A stretch of DNA of 33,317 bases from Lachnospiraceae bacterium (GCA_017462755.1 JAFTQM010000005.1:1-33317); one strand, 5' to 3'. Positions 1-8,521 are shown, counted from the first letter of the stretch. Notes: a model not told the origin generated them from the sequence alone. Numbers and translations are program-made.

Positions 1-231
1 CTATCTCTCATCCAAAAGAGTTTGTTTTCCTTGACACTTTGCACAACAAATCTGTCCAATTTTCTACTTGCAGCATTCGCCTCCACATGCTATTCTAATC
101 TCAGAAGTACTTCTACGGAATTACCGATTTTGTTCGGTTTTCCACATCATCAATTATTCTTTACGATTCTAATTATTTTCAATCAAGTTTCTTATTTTCC
201 GGAAAGACACCACAAGACAAGGAGGAATTAA

Positions 232-1260
232 ATGACAGAACATGTTACACGCGAAGGCGTTTTTCCGCGTCGCGATTTTAAGGACACATTATTTCGATTG
301 ATTTTTCGTGAAAAGAAAAATCTCTTGAGCCTGTACAACGCAGTCAACAATACAAATTACACGAATCCGGACGATTTGGAAATCGTCACGTTAGAAAATG
401 CGATTTATATGGATATGAAAAACGATGTAGCTTTCGTCCTTTATGATGAACTGCATCTGTATGAGCATCAATCTACACCAAATCCAAATATGCCGCTCCG
501 GGATTTGTTTTACATCTCCAGAGAGTATGAAAAGCTGCTCGCCATACCGGAATCTGACTTTCTGCAACGTAGCGTTTATTCTACGCGCAAGCAGGAAATT
601 CCCGCACCGGTATTTATGGTATTTTACAATGGTCTGAAAAACGAACCGGAGTACAGTACCATGAAGCTTTCCGACCTTTATCGCAAGAAAAATGCACTTG
701 CCGGACTGGAGCTGGTGGTACATATGTTTAACATCAACCTCGGCATGAACCGGGAACTGCTGGAGCGTTGCAAAATACTATCGGACTATGCAAAATATGT
801 GGACAGAGTCCGAAAATATGCTATACTATTACCTATAAAGGATGCCGTAGAACGTGCGGTTTTGGAATGTATCGGCGAGGGAATCCTCGCAGACATCCTG
901 ACCAGGTGTCGGAGGGAGGTAGTACAGATGAGCATATTTGAATTTGATGCCGAGCGGGAATGGGCAATTATCCGTAGGGACGAACGTCTGACCGCCAAAG
1001 AAGAACTTAGGGATGAGGTTGAAGCAGAAGTTAGAGCAAAGTTTAAAGAGGAAGTCAGAGATGAGGTTAAAGCGGAAGTCAGGAATGAGATTAAAGTAGA
1101 AGTCAGAGATGAAGTTAAAGCGGAAGTCACGGAAGAGGTCGCTCTGTCTCAAATGTTTCGTCTGGTTCGCAAAAATCTCTTATCTGAGGAGGTCGCGGCT
1201 GCCGAGCTTAACATGACAGTGCAGGAATTTCTGGATAAAATGCAGACAAGCGAAAGCTAG
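232..1260 (+). CDS. Rpn family / PD-(D/E)XK nuclease-type transposase-like protein
   Basis: The 342-residue product resembles the Rpn (recombination-promoting nuclease, YhgA-like) group common in Lachnospiraceae. Family knowledge: these are PD-(D/E)XK-fold DNA endonucleases, often annotated as transposases although they lack a mobile-element structure. The N-terminal 100 residues carry the typical opening (RRDFKDTLFRLIF), and the nuclease core is visible as D65 followed by E78-H-Q80, the E-x-Q variant of the catalytic motif. Residues about 258-305 are a charged, 8-residue periodic stretch (EVRDEVKA and variants) predicted to be helical or coiled-coil. It is followed by a short helix-rich tail (NLLSEEVAAAELNMTVQEFL) like a small DNA-binding or recognition segment. 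The ATG is preceded by ACAAGGAGG at 7-8 bases. No terminal inverted repeats were seen, so it is probably not part of an intact mobile element. Family assignment is fairly sure; biological role is not. Confidence 0.85.
   Translation: MTEHVTREGVFPRRDFKDTLFRLIFREKKNLLSLYNAVNNTNYTNPDDLEIVTLENAIYMDMKNDVAFVLYDELHLYEHQSTPNPNMPLRDLFYISREYEKLLAIPESDFLQRSVYSTRKQEIPAPVFMVFYNGLKNEPEYSTMKLSDLYRKKNALAGLELVVHMFNINLGMNRELLERCKILSDYAKYVDRVRKYAILLPIKDAVERAVLECIGEGILADILTRCRREVVQMSIFEFDAEREWAIIRRDERLTAKEELRDEVEAEVRAKFKEEVRDEVKAEVRNEIKVEVRDEVKAEVTEEVALSQMFRLVRKNLLSEEVAAAELNMTVQEFLDKMQTSES
1003..1146 (+). repeat. Six tandem 24-bp coding repeats in the nuclease gene tail
   Basis: Six consecutive in-frame 24-bp units begin at 1003, 1027, 1051, 1075, 1099 and 1123, each encoding a version of E-V-R-D-E-V-K-A. 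The units at 1051 and 1099 differ by a single base, while the first, second and last are more diverged. The array makes an alternating charged/hydrophobic helix. Near-identical neighbouring units suggest recent expansion or contraction by slipped-strand replication, which would change protein length without a frameshift. Confidence 0.85.
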
Positions 1261-1326
1261 TATGAGTAGGAAGATGTGGAATTTTTTCCTACTACACCCC
1301 ATCTATCAACAGCACTATCTTTTATA

Positions 1327-1368
1327 ATAGGAGTCAGAGGGAATATCATATTACCTCCTGGCTCCTAT
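1327..1368 (+). terminator. Candidate terminator after the nuclease gene
   Basis: ATAGGAGTCAGAGG (1327-1340) pairs with CCTCCTGGCTCCTAT (1354-1368) with G-U pairs and one bulged base around a 13-nt AT-rich loop. The following sequence is GTTTTG, so the T-tract is short and termination may be weak. Confidence 0.45.
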
Positions 1369-1598
1369 GTTTTGTCAGAAGGTAATTATATAATGCTCTT
1401 CAAAAATTGACAAAAATCGCAAGAAACAATTATGTCAGGATGTGGAGTATATGAAATTTGAAGGAAAGCGCATATTTTGTAATAAAGAGCGTATTTTAAT
1501 GAATAGGATTTCTATATGATGAAAAAGAATACAAGAATATGAATTGCGATTCAGTAATTGTTTGTATTTTATATTTTTTAGAAGTACACTTCTTGAAA

Positions 1599-1627
1599 TT
1601 GACTTTTTGGATATGAAATGTTACAAT
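1599..1627 (+). promoter_or_regulatory. Sigma-A type promoter for the DUF4143 ATPase
   Basis: TTGACT (1599-1604), 17-bp spacer, TACAAT (1622-1627). It lies 32 bases upstream of the ATG at 1660, which has AAAGGAGA as ribosome binding site. Confidence 0.7.
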
Positions 1628-1659
1628 GAGTTCATAAAGTTGGTAAAGGAGAGAATATT

Positions 1660-2877
1660 ATGCAGATTAATCGTCCGGAATATTTGAAGCAATTGATTTC
1701 ATTTCGCGAGAAACAGTTGATTAAGGTAGTGACAGGTATTCGCCGTTGCGGCAAATCAACCTTGTTTGAAATATACCAACAATATCTGAGAGAGCAGGGT
1801 GTTGCAGAAGAACAGATGATTTCATTGAATTTGGAGGACCCGGATTATCGTGAATTGGATGATGAAAAGAAGCTTTATGATTATATTAAGGCTAGGTTGT
1901 GTCAGGATCGGATGAATTACATCTTTATCGATGAAGTGCAGACGGTGCCAAATTTTCAAAAAGCGGTAGACGGTTTGTTTATCAAAAAAAATTGTGACAT
2001 TTATATCACAGGCTCGAATGCATATATGTTGTCCGGAGAATTGGCAACTCTGCTGTCCGGACGTTATGTGGAGATTAAGATGCTTCCGCTGTCTTTTAAG
2101 GAATATGTATCTTCTTTTGGAGAGCAGACGGATTTGATTTTAAAATATCGCAATTATGTTCAATACGGTTCGTTTCCGTATCTGCGCAATTTGGATACCA
2201 AGCAGGAAATTCATGCGTATCTTGGCGGCATTTATTCTACGGTAGTTTTGAAGGATATTGTCGCACGAAAGGGAATTACCGATGTTGCAATGCTGGAAAG
2301 CATTATTGCGTATATGTTTGACAATATTGGAAATCTTTGCTCTTCTACGAAGATTGCCAATACGATGACTTCCGCAGGCAGGAAGATTTCATTTCATACA
2401 GTGGAGAATTACTTGAATGCTTTGGTGGACAGCTTTATCTTGCACCGGGTTGACCGAATTGATATGAAAGGCAAGCAGCTGTTGACCACCGGCTTTAAAT
2501 ATTATCTGACGGATTTGGGACTGCGCTACTATCTGCTCGGAACCAAGCAGGCAGACGAGGGACATATCTTGGAAAATATCGTGTATTTGGAATTATTGCG
2601 CCGCGGCTATGAGGTGCATATCGGAAAAGCGGAACGTGCTGAAATCGATTTCTATGCAGTGAATGAAGATGGTGTAGAATACTATCAGGTTGCTTATACT
2701 GTGCTTGGCGATGGTCGTGACGCAAACGGTAGAACGACACTGGAACGCGAGCTGGCACCGTTGGATGCTATACGCGATCACAATCCGAAATATTTGCTGA
2801 CCATGGATTTTGTTCCGGTCGTATCGCACAACGGAATTCGGCAGATAAATGTGTTGGATTGGCTGCTGAAGGAATAA
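1660..2877 (+). CDS. AAA+ ATPase with C-terminal DUF4143 domain
   Basis: The 405-residue protein belongs to the AAA_14/DUF4143 family, widespread single-gene ATPases of unresolved role often found in accessory regions of gut bacteria. Visible features: Walker A GIRRCGKST near residues 27-35, Walker B YIFIDEVQ near residue 90, a sensor-like YITGSNAYML stretch near residues 114-123, and a C-terminal half typical of DUF4143 (GRYVEIKMLPLSFKEY, then a winged-helix-like region, then a nuclease-like segment with ERAEIDFYA). The last segment, E-I-D-F followed by a V-E-Y-Y-Q-V strand, resembles the PD-(D/E)XK-like end of the family (inference). Length is normal. It is transcribed alone from its own promoter and ends at a strong bidirectional terminator. 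It is separated from the upstream nuclease by 399 bp, so a shared operon is unlikely. Confidence 0.9.
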   Translation: MQINRPEYLKQLISFREKQLIKVVTGIRRCGKSTLFEIYQQYLREQGVAEEQMISLNLEDPDYRELDDEKKLYDYIKARLCQDRMNYIFIDEVQTVPNFQKAVDGLFIKKNCDIYITGSNAYMLSGELATLLSGRYVEIKMLPLSFKEYVSSFGEQTDLILKYRNYVQYGSFPYLRNLDTKQEIHAYLGGIYSTVVLKDIVARKGITDVAMLESIIAYMFDNIGNLCSSTKIANTMTSAGRKISFHTVENYLNALVDSFILHRVDRIDMKGKQLLTTGFKYYLTDLGLRYYLLGTKQADEGHILENIVYLELLRRGYEVHIGKAERAEIDFYAVNEDGVEYYQVAYTVLGDGRDANGRTTLERELAPLDAIRDHNPKYLLTMDFVPVVSHNGIRQINVLDWLLKE

Positions 2878-2930
2878 AAGAAGACGAAAAAGTAATAGAA
2901 TTAACAAACAAAACTTGTTTGTATTTAACA

Positions 2931-2959
2931 AAAACCCCGCTCACGAGGAGCGGGGTTTT
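2931..2959. terminator. Bidirectional intrinsic terminator between convergent genes
   Basis: A perfect 12-bp stem pairs AAAACCCCGCTC (2931-2942) with GAGCGGGGTTTT (2948-2959) around a 5-nt loop. It sits between the plus-strand ATPase and the minus-strand surface protein. A-run and T-run flanks fit use in both directions. Confidence 0.92.
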
Positions 2960-3001
2960 ATTAGTTTGCTTAGCTTATGAAATAGCTAATATCTACTCTG
3001 T

Positions 3002-6000
3002 TTACGGAGCAACAAATGCGCAATTAGCGGATGCCGGAGCAGTATACTTTCCGGTTGCAGCGATAGCTACAGCAGAAACTACATAGTCAGCACCAGTAGT
3101 ATAAGTCTGTGTAATTGCTGCGGTTGTTGCAGTTGTTGCAAGACCTTCAATCTGCTCTACCAAGTTACCGCTTGCATCTCTGATTACTAAAGTAATGCTT
3201 GCTGCGTTAGCACTTACACCACCCAATGTAAAGGTTAAGTTAGAACCAGGAGTGAGACCATCTAAGGCAGCTCCGGTAATAGTAAGACCAGCAACATCTG
3301 CAGAGAACTTACCAACCTTACCTAAGTAACCGGTAGGCATTACCACATACTCGCCAGTAATATCAGCTGGGAACTGAGTCTTCACACGAGTCTCGCCCTT
3401 AAGCTTCTTACCATTTACATCCTCTACCTGATTGGACAGAGTAATAATGGTATTGTTGATATCAGTAATTGTACCATCTGGAAGGATAATAGTTACACCA
3501 GTTAATCTGTTATCGCCTACAATATTAGAAACGATATAAGAACCAGCCGGTAAGGAAGCACCATTCAGAGTCCAGTTGGTATTAGTCAGTACGGTCTTTA
3601 CACCACCATAGGTAGCAAATGGAGCAGTAAACTCTACATAGATAGCATCCATTGCGCCAGCACCAGCAGCAACCTCAGTCAAATCATAGATACCATTTAC
3701 GTTCTCAAGAGCTGCATCAGCCCATACGCCGGCAATCTGGAAGTCTGTTTCAACTGCTGCTACACCATTGGTTGTGAAGCCCTTGTATACGGTGTTAGAG
3801 GTATTTCCGATATCGTCGGATACGCTTCTTACATAGAGAATATAAGAAGTAGCTGGAGCCAAAGTACCACCAATAACCGTAATTGTTAATGTGTTATCTG
3901 TTTCGTTAATGCCGCTTACTACTGCGTCATAGGTATTCTTAAGACCTGCTTCAACAATCTGAGCAGTGACTACAGGAACATCATTACCTGCAGTCTGAGC
4001 AGTGGAAGGAGTCTTCTCATCGCTCATATCTGTCCAAGTAAATCCTGCTACGCCAGGAGCCTGAATTGGCTCATTGAAAGTAACTTTAAAAGTAGTACCG
4101 GTGGTAACTTCCTCAATTTCACCTACGATTGCAGGGCTAGTATAATCTACCTGCTTCATGATAGTATCATTCAGTTCACGAGCAATTTCTACATTGGTCT
4201 TACCGTTAGCTACATTCGATAAAGTACCAGCTGCAGAATATACACGGAAACCATAGTTGTAATAGTTGGTCTTGGAACCTACTAATACCTCAGTCCAATC
4301 CTTCTGTACTTCAATCAGGGCACTGGTCTTACCGCTTGTTACACCGCTATCAAGTAAGCTAACCTCATAGGTCTGGCCTGCACCTAAGCCGGATACAGCT
4401 ACCCAGCTGGAAGTAGCAGTGTTGTAGTACTGTAACTGAAGGATGCTCTGTAATGCAGCAGTCTGAGCTACAACACAATTGAAATCTACCTTGTACTGCT
4501 CTGGAGACATTACTGTTACAGTATAGGTAGGCTCCTGAGTATTACCTACGATATAGAAGTCAAGAGTTGCGGTAGCAATCTGATTGGTATTATCAGTATT
4601 GTATGCATAGTCACCTACGTTGTTTACAGTAAGAGAATGGCTACCAGCAGTGAAGTAAATCTGGTTACCAAAAGCATCCTGACCAAGGGTAATGATATAC
4701 TGGTTTCTGCTGGTATTTGCAACTACAGGGTTCATAATAGCAGTTGCAGTAGTACCAACGCCCCACTTATCATTTGCAAGTTGTGCAATAGCACCGCTCA
4801 ATGGAGTACTATCGATTGCAATCTTTGTGGTATCTGCAGTAATAGTTGCAGGGTCGATTGGCTCAGAGAAAGTAACCAAAATCTGAGTCATGCTCTGGTT
4901 GTACTGCTGTACTCTTAACATGGATGGGATGATTGCGTCAGTTACATAACCAGTCTGACCGGTTGTGGTAACTACTGCATTGTATCTCTGATCTACAAAG
5001 TTCAGAGCGTACTTGGAGTTATCCGTTAATGCCTGATTGAGTACTAAAGTAACGGAATCAGCAGTATTCTGAAGCACGTTAACAACATTAGCCTCGCTGA
5101 TCTCATAACCAACAGCTACAGCGGTTGCAGTCTGCTCGATATCATCGTCTAACTCTAAGTCAAACTTATAGGTAACGCCGCCATTGTCCTTAGTCATTAC
5201 ATAGTTACCGTTTACTAAGTACATGAAATCTTCAGACTTTACTTCCTTGTTGAAGAACAGAGTAATACGGTCTGCAGTCTGTACTACGGTCTTGAGAACC
5301 TTTGCACCGGTGTTATCTACGGTATCATCCTTTACCTGGCTAGGTACGAGATTGATGTAGATAGGTGCAGCCTGAGTATTAATCAGAGCCTGATCCTCTG
5401 CGCTTGCACTTACGATAGTAGCACTAATCTGAGCAACAGCAGCGCTTGTTAAGATAGGTGCGGTATAGAGTACTCTTACAACACCATTCTCAAGAGTTGC
5501 CTTGGATACAGCGAGAGCACCACGAGTGGTCTCTAATGCAACCTGTACGTCCTTTGTGGTCGTATCGGTAACACCCTCAGCCTCATACAGAGTAAAGGTA
5601 ATCAAGGTGCTGCTTGCACCATCTGCAGTCAGAGTATCGGTAAGAGAAGATAACTTCGCCTTATCAAATACTACTTCCTCTGCAGCAGGCTCCTTAACTA
5701 CTACAGGATATTCCTTAACTTCGGTAGTAGCAGGATACTCAACTGGCACGCCATTTTCATCACGGGTAACACCCTCGGACTGTACAGCCCAAACAGAAAG
5801 AGTAGCCTCACCAGCACCTACTGCGGTAACCATACCCTTTTTCTTACCTACGGTAAATACGCTCTCGTCAGAAGAAGCAAAACGAACACCGTCCGTAATA
5901 TCATCTCTTCCGCTCCAAACTTCCGCACCGTTAGCATCAATTCTGTAAGCATACATCTGCTTAGAATCACCTACGGTCAGGTTTAAAAGCTTCTCAGCCG

Positions 6001-6388
6001 AACCAGAACCAATACCTGCTTCTACAGCATTGTTCTTTACAGTTACCTTACAAACTCTCTCTACGCTGTTACCGTCTTCATCAGTAAACTTTGCAGTGAT
6101 GTTTGCACTACCTACACCCTGTGCAGTAACAAGACCCTTCTTAGCCGTTACTGTAGCTACATCTTCATTGTCAGATGTGAACTTTACAGTAGTGTACTCA
6201 TCTTTCCAGTTCCAGACCTTAGCGTATCTTTCGCTGGAAAATTCTTCGTCCTCGCCACGGCCGAGGTACATCTTCAGACTGGAATACATCTGAGGACCCT
6301 CAGCAGCTTTAGCAGTCTGTGCAGGTACAGCAGAAACTACCATAGCCATAGCCGATACGAAAGCGATCTTCTTGAAGAACTTCTTCAT
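3002..6388 (-). CDS. Large secreted Ig-like surface protein (S-layer-type candidate)
   Basis: The 1128-residue protein starts with a clear signal peptide (MKKFFKKIAF, hydrophobic core, AKA-A cleavage near residue 28). After it come two bacterial Ig-like (Big_2-type) domains at about 33-120 and 125-235, each with the hallmark T-V-T-A-K-K-G-L-V-T-A or equivalent turn. An invasin-like Ig segment follows at about 235-350, then several SbsA/Big_5-like Ig domains (repeated RITLFFNKEV, QILVTFSEPI, TFKVTFNEPI starts). I see no LPXTG, SLH, CWB2 or choline-binding anchor; the C-terminus ends abruptly in NCAFVAP. Codon use is strikingly selective (UAC, GUA, ACC and AAG favoured), like asd and pgi here, suggesting very high expression. 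A promoter and AAGGAGGAAG ribosome binding site lie directly upstream. Role as an abundant surface-array or matrix protein is inference; homologues with Ig repeats can also be adhesins. Confidence 0.85.
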   Translation of the reverse strand: MKKFFKKIAFVSAMAMVVSAVPAQTAKAAEGPQMYSSLKMYLGRGEDEEFSSERYAKVWNWKDEYTTVKFTSDNEDVATVTAKKGLVTAQGVGSANITAKFTDEDGNSVERVCKVTVKNNAVEAGIGSGSAEKLLNLTVGDSKQMYAYRIDANGAEVWSGRDDITDGVRFASSDESVFTVGKKKGMVTAVGAGEATLSVWAVQSEGVTRDENGVPVEYPATTEVKEYPVVVKEPAAEEVVFDKAKLSSLTDTLTADGASSTLITFTLYEAEGVTDTTTKDVQVALETTRGALAVSKATLENGVVRVLYTAPILTSAAVAQISATIVSASAEDQALINTQAAPIYINLVPSQVKDDTVDNTGAKVLKTVVQTADRITLFFNKEVKSEDFMYLVNGNYVMTKDNGGVTYKFDLELDDDIEQTATAVAVGYEISEANVVNVLQNTADSVTLVLNQALTDNSKYALNFVDQRYNAVVTTTGQTGYVTDAIIPSMLRVQQYNQSMTQILVTFSEPIDPATITADTTKIAIDSTPLSGAIAQLANDKWGVGTTATAIMNPVVANTSRNQYIITLGQDAFGNQIYFTAGSHSLTVNNVGDYAYNTDNTNQIATATLDFYIVGNTQEPTYTVTVMSPEQYKVDFNCVVAQTAALQSILQLQYYNTATSSWVAVSGLGAGQTYEVSLLDSGVTSGKTSALIEVQKDWTEVLVGSKTNYYNYGFRVYSAAGTLSNVANGKTNVEIARELNDTIMKQVDYTSPAIVGEIEEVTTGTTFKVTFNEPIQAPGVAGFTWTDMSDEKTPSTAQTAGNDVPVVTAQIVEAGLKNTYDAVVSGINETDNTLTITVIGGTLAPATSYILYVRSVSDDIGNTSNTVYKGFTTNGVAAVETDFQIAGVWADAALENVNGIYDLTEVAAGAGAMDAIYVEFTAPFATYGGVKTVLTNTNWTLNGASLPAGSYIVSNIVGDNRLTGVTIILPDGTITDINNTIITLSNQVEDVNGKKLKGETRVKTQFPADITGEYVVMPTGYLGKVGKFSADVAGLTITGAALDGLTPGSNLTFTLGGVSANAASITLVIRDASGNLVEQIEGLATTATTAAITQTYTTGADYVVSAVAIAATGKYTAPASANCAFVAP

Positions 6389-6423
6389 ATCTTTCTTCCT
6401 CCTTAAAAAATATGTGGTTTGGT

Positions 6424-6451
6424 ATTATATTGCCGGAAAACTCTTGACAAA
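6424..6451 (-). promoter_or_regulatory. Promoter of the surface-protein gene
   Basis: Read on the minus strand: TTTGTC/TTGTCA at 6445-6451, 15-16 bp spacer, perfect TATAAT at 6424-6429. It gives a leader of only about 30 bases before the ATG at 6388. Confidence 0.6.
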
Positions 6452-6528
6452 TCCGAAATGATGTTTAAATTATATATTGTTCGACAAAAAGGGCGAAAAA
6501 AACTCATAAAATCTTAATCTTTCTGCCG

Positions 6529-6558
6529 TAGACAAAAATGGGATTTGCGTGGTATTAT
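6529..6558 (+). promoter_or_regulatory. Promoter for the DUF368 / zinc-transport cluster
   Basis: TAGACA (6529-6534), 18-bp spacer, TATTAT (6553-6558). The -10 lies inside the longest possible reading frame, which argues for the downstream ATG at 6596 as the true start of the next gene. I saw no convincing Zur/Fur palindrome. Confidence 0.5.
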
Positions 6559-6595
6559 GTTACTTGTGAAAATAGTTTTTAAGAGAGGGAATGAG

Positions 6596-7444
6596 ATGGA
6601 TTTCATAAAAGAAATTTTGCGTGGTGTGCTGATTGGTATTGCTAATATTATACCGGGTGTCAGCGGTGGTACGATGATGGTTTCGATGGGCATTTACGAC
6701 AAGATTATCGGGTCGGTCAATCGGATTTTCAAAGAATTTGTAAAGAGTATCAAAACTCTTTTTCCGTATGCAATCGGCATGGGAGTGGGGATTGTAGGAC
6801 TTTCCTTTGCGATTGAATTTTTGTTTAAGCGTTTTCCGCTGCCAACCGCATTTTTGTTTATTGGATTGATTTTTGGCGGTCTGCCGATTATCTGGAAGGG
6901 ATTGGACAAAAAGAAACTGAATGTTGGCTGTGTTCTGCTGTTTCTGCTGTTTTTTGCACTTGTGGTAGGAATGCAGTTTTTGGATTCCGGTGCAGACAAG
7001 GTATTGAAGGTTGAGGCAGGACAACTGGTGGTATTGTTTTTTGTTGGTGTGATTGCTTCAGCTACGATGGTTATACCGGGTGTCAGCGGCTCGATGATTC
7101 TGATGTCGATGGGGTATTATAATTCGATTATCGGTGAAATTAATGCGTTTTTTCGGGCATTGGCAGCTTTTGATTTTGATGGCTTGCTTCATGGTGTGGC
7201 AATTCTGGCACCGTTTGGAGTTGGTATTGTGCTTGGTATTCTGGCGATTGCGAGACTGATTGAGTTTTTATTGAATCGCTATAAGAATTATACCTATAGT
7301 GCGATTCTCGGACTGGTAACGGCATCTCCGGTAGCAGTGTTGATGGGAATCGGTGTCGGTACGATTACGCTGGTGCCGCTGCTGCTTGCAGTGCTGACCT
7401 TTGCGGCAGGCTTTGCGGTGGCATATTTTATGGGAAAGATGTGA
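6596..7444 (+). CDS. popT: DUF368 family polyprenyl-phosphate translocase (PopT-type)
   Basis: The 282-residue integral membrane protein has the duplicated DUF368 signature: IANIIPGVSGGTMMVSMGIYD near residue 15 and TMVIPGVSGSMILMSMGYY near residue 160, each followed by hydrophobic helices, with about eight to nine membrane segments overall. Established knowledge: DUF368 proteins (PopT) transport undecaprenyl phosphate across the membrane so the lipid carrier for peptidoglycan and other wall polymers is recycled, in parallel with UptA/DedA proteins. The start at 6596 is chosen because GAGAGGGA precedes it at good spacing and the candidate promoter overlaps the earlier ATG at 6545. The zinc-binding-protein gene follows after 6 bases, so co-transcription is likely, although a functional link with zinc uptake is only inference. 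Confidence 0.88.
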   Translation: MDFIKEILRGVLIGIANIIPGVSGGTMMVSMGIYDKIIGSVNRIFKEFVKSIKTLFPYAIGMGVGIVGLSFAIEFLFKRFPLPTAFLFIGLIFGGLPIIWKGLDKKKLNVGCVLLFLLFFALVVGMQFLDSGADKVLKVEAGQLVVLFFVGVIASATMVIPGVSGSMILMSMGYYNSIIGEINAFFRALAAFDFDGLLHGVAILAPFGVGIVLGILAIARLIEFLLNRYKNYTYSAILGLVTASPVAVLMGIGVGTITLVPLLLAVLTFAAGFAVAYFMGKM

Positions 7445-7450
7445 TAGTGC

Positions 7451-8503
7451 ATGTTAAAAAGAAAGCTTTTGATTTTGTTGGCGATTATGCTGGTGTTTTC
7501 GGGTATTAGTCTGGGGCTGATTCGGGCTTACGGACGCCGGAGTATGGAGCTTCCGGAGGAGGAGCTGGTGCTGGTGACATCGTTTTATCCGGTGCATCTT
7601 CTGGCGCAAAATTTGCTGGAGGGTGCGGAAGGGGTATCCTTAATCAATCTGACGGAAAATCATACAGGATGTCTGCATGATTATCAACTGACGACGCAGG
7701 ATATGCTGACGTTGGAATATGCGGATGCGCTGATTATCAACGGCGGAGATATGGAGCTGTTTGTAACGGCGGCGGTGGAAGGACAGCCGGAGCTGGTATT
7801 GATTGATACCAGTGAGGGAATTACGTTTCTGGAAGGCACAGAGCATACGCATGAGCACGCAGAAGAAAGCTCCGAGGAGCATGAGCACGAAGAAGTACAT
7901 GAGGAAGAACATGAGCATATGGAAGGGGAAACCCATGAGCATGAGGAGGAGCACGACCATGACGACCATGATGAGGAGTCGGCGGAGCATAATCATGCAA
8001 TCAATGGTCATGTGTGGCTGAATACGGAGCTTTATATGCAGCAGTTAGATACGCTGACAGAGAAGCTTTGTGCTTTGGATGTAGAGAGAGCAGAGCTTTA
8101 TCGGGCAAATGCGGCACGTTATCGTGCGGAGCTTGCAGGGGTTGCGACAGAGTATCAGACGACATTGGCGGGACTGGCAGGCAGTGAAGTGGTTGTGTTC
8201 CATGATGCGTTTTATTATCTTTGCGAGGAGCTTGGAATCGAAGTAATCATGGGCATCAGTATGGATGCGGATACTGCGTTGAGTGCGGCCGAGCTGGCAG
8301 AGGCAGAGGATGAGATTCGTCTGCATGGGGTTCGCTATCTGTTGGCAGAGGAGGCTACTGGTGCAGTGGCAGAGCAGCTGGCGAAGGAAATCGGCATTCA
8401 GGTAATTTATCTGAATCCGCTGACCTCGGGGGCTGCGACGACGGAGGCTTATCTTGATGCAATGCGTCAGAACATGGCAGCTTTGCAGGAAATGCTGCAG
8501 TAA
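7451..8503 (+). CDS. znuA: Zinc-type ABC transporter substrate-binding protein (ZnuA/AdcA-like)
   Basis: The 350-residue protein belongs to the cluster A-I metal-binding family. It shows the family order: VTSFYPVHLLAQNL near 42-55, HDYQLTTQDM near 76, ADALIINGGDMELF near 91, a His/Glu/Asp-rich loop at about 132-182 with roughly fifteen histidines, GHVWLN near 186 and VVFHDAFYYLCEELGI in the C-terminal lobe. The conserved histidines (H76, H187, FHDAF) are expected zinc ligands. The acidic His-rich loop is typical of zinc rather than manganese transporters. Oddly, the N-terminal hydrophobic segment (residues 4-24) lacks a lipobox cysteine, so the protein may stay membrane-anchored by an uncleaved helix instead of a lipid. 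Ribosome binding is weak (GAAAGATGTG), possibly coupled to the preceding gene 6 bases away. Confidence 0.88.
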   Translation: MLKRKLLILLAIMLVFSGISLGLIRAYGRRSMELPEEELVLVTSFYPVHLLAQNLLEGAEGVSLINLTENHTGCLHDYQLTTQDMLTLEYADALIINGGDMELFVTAAVEGQPELVLIDTSEGITFLEGTEHTHEHAEESSEEHEHEEVHEEEHEHMEGETHEHEEEHDHDDHDEESAEHNHAINGHVWLNTELYMQQLDTLTEKLCALDVERAELYRANAARYRAELAGVATEYQTTLAGLAGSEVVVFHDAFYYLCEELGIEVIMGISMDADTALSAAELAEAEDEIRLHGVRYLLAEEATGAVAEQLAKEIGIQVIYLNPLTSGAATTEAYLDAMRQNMAALQEMLQ

Positions 8504-8521
8504 TATATGTGGTGAGCGCGG

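Larger units (their letters stand above)
1261..1659. other. AT-rich 399-bp intergenic region
   Basis: No convincing gene. It holds a hairpin at 1265-1293 (AGTAGGAA paired with TTCCTACT, no T-run after it), a stronger hairpin at 1327-1368, an imperfect direct repeat around 1464-1500 (AAAGCGCATATTTT and AAAGAGCGTATTTT), and the promoter of the next gene. A 22-codon ATG-initiated frame starting at 1451 has no support beyond a weak purine-rich upstream stretch. Confidence 0.6.

Noticed and set aside
22-231. 69-residue open frame before the nuclease gene
   Set aside because: Low-quality composition, no ribosome binding site at its ATG, and its last codons are formed by the ribosome binding site of the nuclease gene. 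The region 1-231 shows no other gene.
786-1152. Two minus-strand frames over the 24-bp repeats
   Set aside because: Repetitive TSSLTSALTS-type and FNLISDF-type peptides are the antisense reading of the repeat array.
1265-1293. Hairpin AGTAGGAA/TTCCTACT as terminator of the nuclease gene
   Set aside because: No T-run follows it; the hairpin at 1327-1368 is a somewhat better candidate.
5502-5948. 148-residue plus-strand open frame inside the surface-protein gene
   Set aside because: Antisense to the Ig-like gene; long only because the codon bias there removes stop codons from the other strand.
6424-6490. Palindromic Zur/Fur-type operator near the zinc gene cluster
   Set aside because: The AT-rich text has no convincing inverted repeat matching a known Zur or Fur box.
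7832-7999. His/Glu-coding stretch considered as a tandem repeat or separate small gene
   Set aside because: It is the normal metal-binding loop of a ZnuA-type protein, with irregular spacing and no DNA-level unit.
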